From Farysia itapuensis (Eukaryota; Basidiomycota; Ustilaginomycetes; Ustilaginales; Ustilaginaceae), in contig JALBYC010000003.1 of the NCBI GenBank assembly GCA_023212645.1, forward strand, positions 372,001-436,000: a stretch of 64,000 nucleotides of DNA, in the 5' to 3' direction. Within the stretch, counting starts at the first letter, position 1; each line of letters opens with the position of its first letter. Made by a program: the position numbers and the translations under genes. The notes beneath the pieces are model-generated. The model saw only the letters and a list, made by a program, of their open reading frames with translations. It was not told the DNA's origin and searched no databases. Positions 56,858-64,000 of this stretch are shown piece after piece.

Positions 56858-58789
56858 ATGTCCATCGTCTACACAACCGTCACTGCGACGACAGAACCTA
56901 CGACTCTGTCCTCTGTCAATGCGTCTGATGCAGCCAAAGCATCGGCGTCTAGTGCAGTCGCATCGCTGTCCAGAGCAATCGCTTCAGCTTCGGCTGCTCT
57001 ATCATCAGAAAGTGTCATCGCGTCAGGAAACCCAGCAAACCCGCCTGCATTCAAGTATATCGGTCTTGCCCTCGCAGTGGGCTCCGGTGTCCTCATCGGA
57101 TCATCGTTCGTCTTCAAGAAGAAGGGCCTCCTAGCATCTCAGAAAAAGTTCGACACTACGGCAGGGGAGGGGCATGCTTATCTCAAGTCGCCCATGTGGT
57201 GGACGGGAATGATCATCATGGTGTTTGGCGAGATCTTCAACTTTGTGGCGTACGCCTTTGCGGACGCAGTGCTGGTCACACCTCTAGGTGCGCTCTCGGT
57301 CGTGATTTGCGCAGTTCTCTCCTCCATCTTCTTGAAAGAGAAGCTCACGCTCTTTGGCAAAGTCGGCTGCTTCCTCTGCATCGTTGGCTCAATCATTATT
57401 GCGCTCAACGCACCCACATCTCATTCTGGTGGCAAGATTACCGAGTTCCAAAAGCTCTTTCTGGCTCCAGGCTTTTTAACGTGGGCATCTGTCTGCATCG
57501 TTGCGTCCTTAGTGCTTGTGTTCTACTTTGCCCCGAGGTACGGCAAGAAGCACATGCTGATATACATCACGGTCTGCAGTCTTATCGGAGGTCTCAGCGT
57601 TAGTGTCACCTCCGGACTTGGTGCAGCAATTCTGCTTTCGATTCGCGGGGAGAACCAGTTCAAGCACTGGTTCATTTACTTCCTGCTCGGATTCGTCGTC
57701 GTCACTTTGCTCATCGAGATCAACTACCTCAACAAAGCATTAGAACTCTTCAACACCGCCACGGTGACGCCTACTTACTACGTCATCTTTACTGGCGCCA
57801 CCCTTATCACCTCCATCATCTTGCAGCAAGGTCTGAATGCATCCCCTCTTGATATTGTCACCCTCGTCATGGGCTTTTTGGTCATCTGCGCCGGTATCGT
57901 TCTGCTGCAGCTCAGCAAACTCGATCCCGAAGAGCTACTGGAGGACAAGCCTGGACTGGATCGTAACACTACTCTGCTCATCCGAGCCAGCCACTCGATT
58001 GTTTCTCAACCTGGAGAGAAGGATGAAATCACTGTTGAAGACCCGGGCGTAGACACGGTCCGAGGCGGTCTTGGCATCGTCGGCTCTCTCATTCGAGCAC
58101 GCAGCTCACGGCGTCTAAGCTCGGCAAATTCGTGGAAACATCACAGTGCCGCCGACGAATATACATTACGATCTCGGAACAATTTGCCCCTCACCACTCA
58201 AGGGGCCGGCAACTTTGAGCGATATCAGCTTCATGACACGCCTCTGTCGCCCCGCGGACTGGCGCGTGAGCATACTGCGCGCATATTGACCGGATCGCGC
58301 CGTGACACTGCTATTCAATTCGCGGATGGCGTGGACGCTCCACATGGACATCATGGGGGTTCTGGCAGCAGCAATCATGGAGGGCCAACCGTAACACAAT
58401 TTGGCGCATTTGGTCTCAACTCTATCAAAGAAGGCTCAAACGGTAGCGGCAAGACAGGCGATCTGTCTCAGCAGGGGCTGCGATCGCCGCAAATGTACAC
58501 TGACCCATACGCTCCAAGATCCACTTCGCCATTATCGCAGAATGGCGGATCAGACTACAGCACGTCATGGAACAATCAGAGCTACGCATCCTCGGTTGGA
58601 AAGACGCCAGAAGCAGAAAGCGAGAGCTACTCAATGCGTGTCGTGGGCTCGCGAGATGGTAGTGCACAGAGCAAGACACGAGACTACCCCAAGATCAAAC
58701 CAAGAGGCGCGTCTCGTAGCAGATCGCATGCCAGCGAGGACGAGGAGGAAGCAGAAGAGCTTCTCAGTCCCAGACTCGGCTTGCGCTAA
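56858..58789 (+). CDS. NIPA-type magnesium transporter (DUF803)
   Basis: 643 residues, single exon. A Ser/Ala-rich head (about 1-62) precedes the transporter core: YIGLALAVGSGVLIGSSFVF, KSPMWWTGMIIMVFGEIFNF, DAVLVTPLGALSVVICAVLS and LTLFGKVGCFLCIVGS, the EamA/NIPA fold, with about nine membrane spans to residue 370. The NIPA hallmark is the GExxNFVAYAFA segment in the third span. After it follows a long cytosolic tail (about 270 residues) rich in Ser, Arg and Gly with likely phosphosites and an acidic stretch near the end. NIPA proteins carry Mg2+ at the plasma or endosomal membrane; specificity here is inferred. Confidence 0.9.
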   Translation: MSIVYTTVTATTEPTTLSSVNASDAAKASASSAVASLSRAIASASAALSSESVIASGNPANPPAFKYIGLALAVGSGVLIGSSFVFKKKGLLASQKKFDTTAGEGHAYLKSPMWWTGMIIMVFGEIFNFVAYAFADAVLVTPLGALSVVICAVLSSIFLKEKLTLFGKVGCFLCIVGSIIIALNAPTSHSGGKITEFQKLFLAPGFLTWASVCIVASLVLVFYFAPRYGKKHMLIYITVCSLIGGLSVSVTSGLGAAILLSIRGENQFKHWFIYFLLGFVVVTLLIEINYLNKALELFNTATVTPTYYVIFTGATLITSIILQQGLNASPLDIVTLVMGFLVICAGIVLLQLSKLDPEELLEDKPGLDRNTTLLIRASHSIVSQPGEKDEITVEDPGVDTVRGGLGIVGSLIRARSSRRLSSANSWKHHSAADEYTLRSRNNLPLTTQGAGNFERYQLHDTPLSPRGLAREHTARILTGSRRDTAIQFADGVDAPHGHHGGSGSSNHGGPTVTQFGAFGLNSIKEGSNGSGKTGDLSQQGLRSPQMYTDPYAPRSTSPLSQNGGSDYSTSWNNQSYASSVGKTPEAESESYSMRVVGSRDGSAQSKTRDYPKIKPRGASRSRSHASEDEEEAEELLSPRLGLR

Positions 58790-59069
58790 GCGTCATGCGA
58801 ACCTCGCTCTCCGTCCTGTCTTCCGTTTTTGTGCACTTCGTTCACTTGTCACTCTGGATCCCCATATAGACCTCGTACCCGGGGAGAACAATAGGTTATT
58901 GATTTCTTTTGATGTGTCGCGTTGCTATTTCGGTGAAAAGTGGAGCTGCCAGTGTCGATCACATGTCCCAGCTTACGGTGAACTTCTTCCCGTCCAACAC
59001 CCCAGTGAAGTATACTCGGTGGCAATGATCCTGCATACATAGGCTCGAGCAGCACATACAGAGCTGTCG

Positions 59070-60263
59070 ATGTCGCAGAGTACCTTGGTGCCTCTGACGT
59101 CGCCGGGGTCTGCGCAAAAAAGAGCCAGCGCCGGCTCGGCCGGTATCCCGCCGTATGCGACCCTGTCATTTGGTGCACTGTCCGGACTGGCCTCGTGCGT
59201 GCTTCTGCAGCCATTCGACTTGCTGAAAACACGTCTGCAACAGCTTGATCATCGTGGCGAGCACATTTTTGATCGTGCAAACACGCGGACCTCCAACGCT
59301 GCTGCGTACCAGACCCGTACACAGAGGCTGATTGGGATTACCAAGAACATTGTTCACAAACAAGGTTATCAAGGTCTGTGGCGAGGCACAACACCCACTG
59401 TGGTGCGCAATGTGCCGGGTGTAGCTCTATACTTCTATTCCGTGACACATCTTCGTCATGTGGCGAGTCAACGGCAAATTCCTTTCATTTCGGTCGCTAC
59501 GACCACCGCTGATGCTGCAGCCGGCTCTTCTACCATGGCCAAGCTTTCCACCACTGGGAATCTCTTGACTGGCGGTGTAGCGAGAGTTGTGGTCGGATTC
59601 TTGCTCTCGCCCGTCACTGTCATCAAAGCCCGCTTCGAGTCTTCCAACTTTTCGGCCAGCACTGAGAGGACCTTGGTATCGTCTATGCGCGAAATTCACG
59701 CAGCCTCTGGCTTTAGAGGTTTCTTCCAAGGCTTTACTGCTACAGCATTGCGAGACGCTCCATACGCTGGACTCTACTTGGCCCTCTATGAGGCAAGTAA
59801 GACAAATCTCTCCGCTCTCTCGCTCAGACTCAATGGCGGCCTTGGTACAGGGAACTGGATTGTGGTCAGCGGCAGTGGCTTGATAGCCGGCACACTAGCA
59901 ACTTTGCTCACACACCCGTTCGATATCATCAAAACACGTATGCAGACCACGCCACCAGACGTCCTGCATCGTATTGCTATGCAACATCTGTCCGCTTCCT
60001 CAGCCACGTCAATGCTTCCAAGTCTTGTCGCCGCAAAGGCTGACGTAGCTGGACACCTCAAACCATCAATTTGGACCATGTCGAAGCATTTGTGGGCAAC
60101 ATCGGGCCCCAAAGCCTTACTGGACGGTCTCGGCTTACGATGTGCTCGGAAAGCAGCCAGTTCAGCAATTGGCTGGGGTATCTTCGAAGGTGGACGAAGC
60201 TGGTACACGGAACGCCAAGAACGTTTGCATGGCTCACAACAAATTGTTCATCACGGCACTTGA
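59070..60263 (+). CDS. HEM25: Mitochondrial glycine carrier HEM25/SLC25A38
   Basis: 397 residues, single exon, ATG at 59070. Three mitochondrial-carrier repeats: the first with LQPFDLLKTRLQQ (about residues 46-58), the second with LSPVTVIKARFES (Thr instead of the acidic residue, as in this subfamily), the third with THPFDIIKTRMQT. SFGALSGLASCVLLQPFDLL and GLWRGTTPTVVRNVPGVALY are SLC25A38 signatures. It imports glycine into mitochondria for 5-aminolevulinate synthesis, the first step of heme biosynthesis. Loops between helices 1-2 and 3-4 are longer than in yeast Hem25 because of Ala/Thr-rich inserts. No cleavable presequence is expected in this family. Confidence 0.92.
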   Translation: MSQSTLVPLTSPGSAQKRASAGSAGIPPYATLSFGALSGLASCVLLQPFDLLKTRLQQLDHRGEHIFDRANTRTSNAAAYQTRTQRLIGITKNIVHKQGYQGLWRGTTPTVVRNVPGVALYFYSVTHLRHVASQRQIPFISVATTTADAAAGSSTMAKLSTTGNLLTGGVARVVVGFLLSPVTVIKARFESSNFSASTERTLVSSMREIHAASGFRGFFQGFTATALRDAPYAGLYLALYEASKTNLSALSLRLNGGLGTGNWIVVSGSGLIAGTLATLLTHPFDIIKTRMQTTPPDVLHRIAMQHLSASSATSMLPSLVAAKADVAGHLKPSIWTMSKHLWATSGPKALLDGLGLRCARKAASSAIGWGIFEGGRSWYTERQERLHGSQQIVHHGT

Positions 60264-60339
60264 CATCTTTTCACATTAGGAATAAAAGCAATAACTACGG
60301 GGCAATGATCGAGAGCTATAGTCTCTGACGTGCATTGGG

Positions 60340-61353
60340 CTAAGGGGTAAAGACCAACGAGAATTTCTTGCCCTTGGCCGCTTCAGCGATTTCGACCTTG
60401 ACTGTACCTGCGCTGGTATCGACGTCTGTTTTTACATCAGAAGCAGCTTCGCCCTGAACGTTCACGTTGAGAGTCGGATACATGCGCTCGTTGTCGTACT
60501 TGATGACAAGAGTGTCTGCGCCAGTAGCCTGGTACCAGATGGTCCATTGCTTGGCACCAGACGTGGCTTCGCTGCCGTCGCCGTCTTCGAACTCGGCGGC
60601 GTTGAGGATAGTGTTGCTGTCCTTTTCGCCCTTTTCTTGACCAGCAATGAAAGGGGAGTGACCCAGTGTGTAGTAGACATCGCGCACACGGCCAACGCAC
60701 ATGGGAGTCTCCGTAGCGACCATGCTGACGACCGATGTAGGCAGAGAGCCGTTCAGGTGGATTTTTACGATGTACTCCAGCTTGACATTGGCGCCTTCCT
60801 TGACAATGTTCCAGGCGGATACCTCCAGCGTGGCTCGAGTGCGGCTCTTGGAGTACGAGCCAGCTTCGTCGACGTACTGATCGGCATCGACAGATGTCTG
60901 AAGGATGGTGATTTGACTACCGTCGGCGCTGATGTTGTTTTGCTGAACACCAACAATGTCTCTGGCCCACACAAAGTATGAGGGAGATTTCATGTATGTA
61001 TAGAAGAGGTACTCCTGTGGTCCGTATCGCTCAAGCGGGTGTGCGTTGTCGAAGCGCGGATCCCACTTCTTGCGGATGCCAGGGAGCTGAATGACACTGA
61101 GAATCTGCGATGGGGTGGCGTTCTCGACTGTTGTCACACCCTTGACAGTGGGGACATCGTAAGCGTTGTCAGGGTTGACCTTCTTGTAGAGTTTGACGCC
61201 TTCGCGCTCGCCGGCGTCCTCCCATTCGGACTCTTTGGCCGGATCGTTCTCCGATTCAAAGTGTGCCTTGGCTTTGTCAAGTGCCTGCTTGTACTCGGCT
61301 GGCATTGACAGGTAGCCATCCTGGTCTTGAGCGACTGGGAACTCGAGAGTCAT
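60340..61353 (-). CDS. START-domain lipid-binding protein
   Basis: 337 residues, single exon, ATG at 61353. Residues about 35-230 match a START domain: EGVKLYKKVNPDNAYDVPTV, LSVIQLPGIRKKWDPRFDNA, YFVWARDIVGVQQN, ATLEVSAWNIVKEG and LEYIVKIHLNGSLPTSVVSM are in the usual order. The C-terminal part (about 255-337) is a second beta-rich region (WTIWYQATGADTLVIKYDNE) not typical of START and of unknown role. No signal peptide or membrane span, so it should be a soluble carrier of a sterol or other lipid between membranes. The bound lipid cannot be read from sequence. Convergent with HEM25, 76 bp apart. Confidence 0.88.
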   Translation of the reverse strand: MTLEFPVAQDQDGYLSMPAEYKQALDKAKAHFESENDPAKESEWEDAGEREGVKLYKKVNPDNAYDVPTVKGVTTVENATPSQILSVIQLPGIRKKWDPRFDNAHPLERYGPQEYLFYTYMKSPSYFVWARDIVGVQQNNISADGSQITILQTSVDADQYVDEAGSYSKSRTRATLEVSAWNIVKEGANVKLEYIVKIHLNGSLPTSVVSMVATETPMCVGRVRDVYYTLGHSPFIAGQEKGEKDSNTILNAAEFEDGDGSEATSGAKQWTIWYQATGADTLVIKYDNERMYPTLNVNVQGEAASDVKTDVDTSAGTVKVEIAEAAKGKKFSLVFTP

Positions 61354-61790
61354 TCTGTTCTGGACTGTGCGGTGTTTCGTCTACACGAAGGGTGTGTTGT
61401 CAGGGTTGAGGCAGCAGTGCGTGATGGTTAAGATGCTAGATGCTCTGAGTATAGTAGAACAAGCTTTATGCCTAACGATGCTTGGGTGTGAAAGCCGACG
61501 CAGAACGGCAATCTAGCCAGGATCGCTGACGCCCGATATGGAGATCGGCGGCTACCAAATGCGGGGCCCACGCACAGGATCGACAGGCCAGTTCGGAATT
61601 TCAGGAATTCAGGAAAGTTACCACATTGTGAGTCTAACAATGCCCCGTCCAATTCGTTCAAAAATTCAAACGTTCAAATAAATTCAAATTTCTCGGCGAA
61701 TTGCATCTTGCGATTCTAGAAGATGCAGATCTGACGACCTTCTTGCTCTGCACAGCTAACTCACGCCATCTTCATCTAGCAGTCGTCATC
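61354..61790. promoter_or_regulatory. Divergent region between START and asteroid-like genes
   Basis: 437 bp between divergent starts. A cluster of short repeats lies at about 61600-61690: TTCAGGAATTCAGG, then several ATTCAAA words (AAAAATTCAAACGTTCAAAT). These may be binding sites or just AT-rich promoter sequence. No gene seen. Confidence 0.45.
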
Positions 61791-63863
61791 ATGGGCGTAC
61801 AAGGGCTGACCACGTATGTCAAGCAGGTGCAGAGGGTCGTTGCGGAAGAAGTCACCCTCCGTGTTCCTGAGGCGACAGGCCTGTCAACTTCTTCTGGCCA
61901 AAACCATCTGGTTATAGATGGCTGGGCGTGGATGTATCGAGCGTATTATGATCAGGTCATAGACGTGGTCCGAGGGGGCGACTATTTGGGATACATGATT
62001 TATGCTCGTAGGGCTGTCGCTGCTCTGCGAGCTAGTGACCTCGAGCCAATCTTTATCTTCGATGGACCTTACCTACCTCAAAAGATACCTACCGTTCTCT
62101 CACGAATGGGCGACTTAGCAGCCTGCAATTCAGTCTTTATGCGGTCGTCCTACAGGTCAAAATCTTCATCTCAAAGTACCATGGGCCTGCCTCCCCTTCT
62201 GTACGATGCCACCCTTGAGGCTCTTCGATTCAGCAAAGTTCAAGTCGTAGTTTCGGAAAGCGAAGCGGACGGCGCGGTCGCGGAGATGGCGGAACGCTTA
62301 GGCGGATGGGCTGTTAGCAATGACTCGGACTTTTTCATTCTCTGCTCTCGTGGCACCAAGTGTCGAGGCTATGTGCCGATCGATTCGATTCACTATCTTG
62401 TGAAGCTTCCGCTGTCGAAAGCTCAAGCTGACGCAGCTACGGCCGCACGCACGGACGACGATGGCTTTGCTCCCGTCACAAAGAAAGGAAAGGCACAGAT
62501 TTATCGACCAAAGGCTGTAGAAAAACGCGAGAGTCTCACGTATCATCCCCCTGTCACGTCCGAGGACGGTGAGCTGTTAGGTGTGCAATTTATGGCCTAC
62601 TCGTCGACAAAGCTAGCTGCTGTTCTGGGCATCGCCCCAGCCATGCTGCCCCTTCTAGCCGCACTGGTGGGCAACGACTATACGACGGCGACTCAAAGGC
62701 GTATTCTCAGCCCTGCACTTCCATCAGGCCCGGCAAAAGTCGAATTCATCGCACACCTCATCAAGGAAGAGTCTCTTCGCATGGCGTCTCCTGGAGGCCG
62801 TACAAACACCCAACGTTCAGGCACAGCAACTCCAGCCGCTGGACGAGCTGGAATCGGCCGCTCTGCTCTTACTAAAAGTGCCGCACAAAGCGCCAACCGA
62901 GGTGGTGCAGCCTCGACGTCCACTTCTGCAACCGCAACGCCTACAGGAACAGCAATGCATCCAAAGCTGGATGAGGCTCTAGCGGCGTTAGCTCTTAGCG
63001 ATCCTGTGCGCTTCATGGTTCAAAACGTTATCGAGCGGATTCTTGCGGTGTCCGCGACAAAGTCAGAACATCATGTCACCCCGGTCGACACAGACGAGTT
63101 GGTTGATTCAGTCATCGAGTCTGTCTACACCTACTCTTTGCTCACTCATGCTTCGTCGCTTCATCTCACATCGCCGGCTGCTGCTTTCTTCAAGACGCCT
63201 GCTAATCATCCGCTTGTGACCAAATATCAACAGGCCTTCGAGCTGGGATATTTCGAACGGACACATGTCGAGATTCTTACGCTAAGGAAAGCATTGACTA
63301 GGATTGTTCCGGAAGATCCGGATCAGAAGTCGATTCAGGTGACGCATGCGCGTGACTTGAGAAGTTGGATCTTCACGACCTTGTTCAGCAGCTGGGGTAT
63401 GGATTGGGCTCGAGACACGTTGGAAGAACCCATAACCGAACAAGAAGACGAGAACCCAGATACCTCGAGCGGAACTCAAGCCCGCGCGATTCCAATCGTG
63501 GCTGGTCCGGGACCAAACCGAGTCGACTGGGCCAAAGAGGGCGATCCCGACGAGGTGATACCGGTGGAAACTCCTCCGAGCTCTTTCAGCAGCTCTATGG
63601 TCAGTTCCGACGAGGATGAAGACATTGAAGAAGAAGACGAAGTCAAGTCCAGGCCAGGGTCAGCTGTTGGACTACTGGAAGAAGAAGTCGACAACCTCAT
63701 GAAGCCACCACCTGCCGTTGTTGAGCATGCTAGAAAGGGCGAACGTTACGCATCGGATCTATGCCCAATCTGGAGCCTCGACACTCTTGTACAGTCTCAC
63801 TGTGACGAATTTGGCATGGAACCCCCACAATCATTGCTCAAATTTCTCGCCTCTGCTCACTAA
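61791..63863 (+). CDS. Asteroid/XPG-like protein (ASTE1 family)
   Basis: 690 residues, single exon. MGVQGLTTYVKQVQRV at 61791 is the N-terminal start of the XPG/FEN1 superfamily; the open frame upstream lacks this and is ignored. LVIDGWAWMYRAYYDQ and IFIFDGPYLPQKI give two acidic positions; VVVSESEADGAVAEMAERLG and WAVSNDSDFFILC give further acids, so a nuclease-like acidic centre seems kept. The wider family includes human ASTE1, a structure-specific DNA endonuclease linked to shieldin, and the RNA-regulating Mkt1 branch; the SESEADGAVA pattern and the domain layout fit asteroid better. The C-terminal part has low-complexity inserts (Ala/Thr-rich near 385-420, acidic near 600-630). A role in DNA repair is inferred. 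Confidence 0.85.
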   Translation: MGVQGLTTYVKQVQRVVAEEVTLRVPEATGLSTSSGQNHLVIDGWAWMYRAYYDQVIDVVRGGDYLGYMIYARRAVAALRASDLEPIFIFDGPYLPQKIPTVLSRMGDLAACNSVFMRSSYRSKSSSQSTMGLPPLLYDATLEALRFSKVQVVVSESEADGAVAEMAERLGGWAVSNDSDFFILCSRGTKCRGYVPIDSIHYLVKLPLSKAQADAATAARTDDDGFAPVTKKGKAQIYRPKAVEKRESLTYHPPVTSEDGELLGVQFMAYSSTKLAAVLGIAPAMLPLLAALVGNDYTTATQRRILSPALPSGPAKVEFIAHLIKEESLRMASPGGRTNTQRSGTATPAAGRAGIGRSALTKSAAQSANRGGAASTSTSATATPTGTAMHPKLDEALAALALSDPVRFMVQNVIERILAVSATKSEHHVTPVDTDELVDSVIESVYTYSLLTHASSLHLTSPAAAFFKTPANHPLVTKYQQAFELGYFERTHVEILTLRKALTRIVPEDPDQKSIQVTHARDLRSWIFTTLFSSWGMDWARDTLEEPITEQEDENPDTSSGTQARAIPIVAGPGPNRVDWAKEGDPDEVIPVETPPSSFSSSMVSSDEDEDIEEEDEVKSRPGSAVGLLEEEVDNLMKPPPAVVEHARKGERYASDLCPIWSLDTLVQSHCDEFGMEPPQSLLKFLASAH

Positions 63864-64000
63864 CCGCTGTACAGCATTATGGCATGGTCACAAATGTAGT
63901 AGTCTGTTATTTTGAGTTCTGTTGAAAATGCATGCGTGCAGATCGCTAAAATACATGGTCGACAAGCGGAGCGTCTAAAAGCGGAAGTGAGGAGGACCGG

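Overview
This is a eukaryotic window from a basidiomycete fungus, most likely a smut of the Ustilaginaceae or a related yeast form (Ustilago, Sporisorium, Pseudozyma or Moesziomyces type). The reasons are compact genes with few short GT-AG introns (mostly 60-90 bp), a fungal Zn-cluster type regulator, a KRE2/MNT1-type mannosyltransferase, a GH128 glucanase and a guanyl-specific RNase. There are no operons, CRISPR arrays or bacterial signals. The species call is inference, not proof.

Layout. 1-3.3 kb: the 3' part of a fungal transcription factor, convergent with SPC1, a small three-exon gene for a signal peptidase subunit. About 4.2-10 kb: a graveyard of broken LTR retrotransposons (three kinds of gag, and a Ty1/copia element with gag, protease and integrase but no reverse transcriptase in place). 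11.4-18.4 kb: a histidine acid phosphatase and a 1571-residue protein of unknown function. 19.4-27.5 kb: a DUF938 methyltransferase, a glycerate-kinase-like P-loop kinase, an ABHD11-like hydrolase, a type 1 methionine aminopeptidase (four exons), an SDR reductase, a GT15 mannosyltransferase and a secreted cysteine-containing protein. 27.8-41 kb: a GRDP-like protein, an N-terminal protein methyltransferase, FYV7 and TRM7 sharing a short divergent promoter, two tandem SDRs, the mitochondrial protease OMA1, an acetyl-CoA transporter, and a membrane-anchored histidine-phosphatase-like protein. 41-50 kb: CIA30, aldose 1-epimerase, GH128 glucanase, ERV2, a LACTB2-like metallohydrolase and molybdopterin synthase large subunit. 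50-64 kb: a T1-type RNase with a 10-nt exon, a protein disulfide isomerase, an ADGF-type adenosine deaminase, a sulfotransferase-like protein, a NIPA-type Mg transporter, the HEM25 glycine carrier, a START protein and an asteroid/XPG-like protein.

How they fit together. Most genes are independent housekeeping loci. Several serve mitochondria (ABHD11-like, OMA1, CIA30, HEM25) or the secretory pathway (SPC1, GT15, ERV2, PDI, and the secreted GH128, RNase and 268-residue protein). No gene cluster with one shared pathway is evident. Points most worth checking are the methionine aminopeptidase (zinc finger missing, and a 165-nt in-frame, stop-free intron that encodes hydrophobic segments), the 10-nt exon of the RNase, the glutaredoxin-like motif in the secreted protein, the phosphatase-like protein lacking the usual HD motif, and the intron difference between the tandem SDRs.
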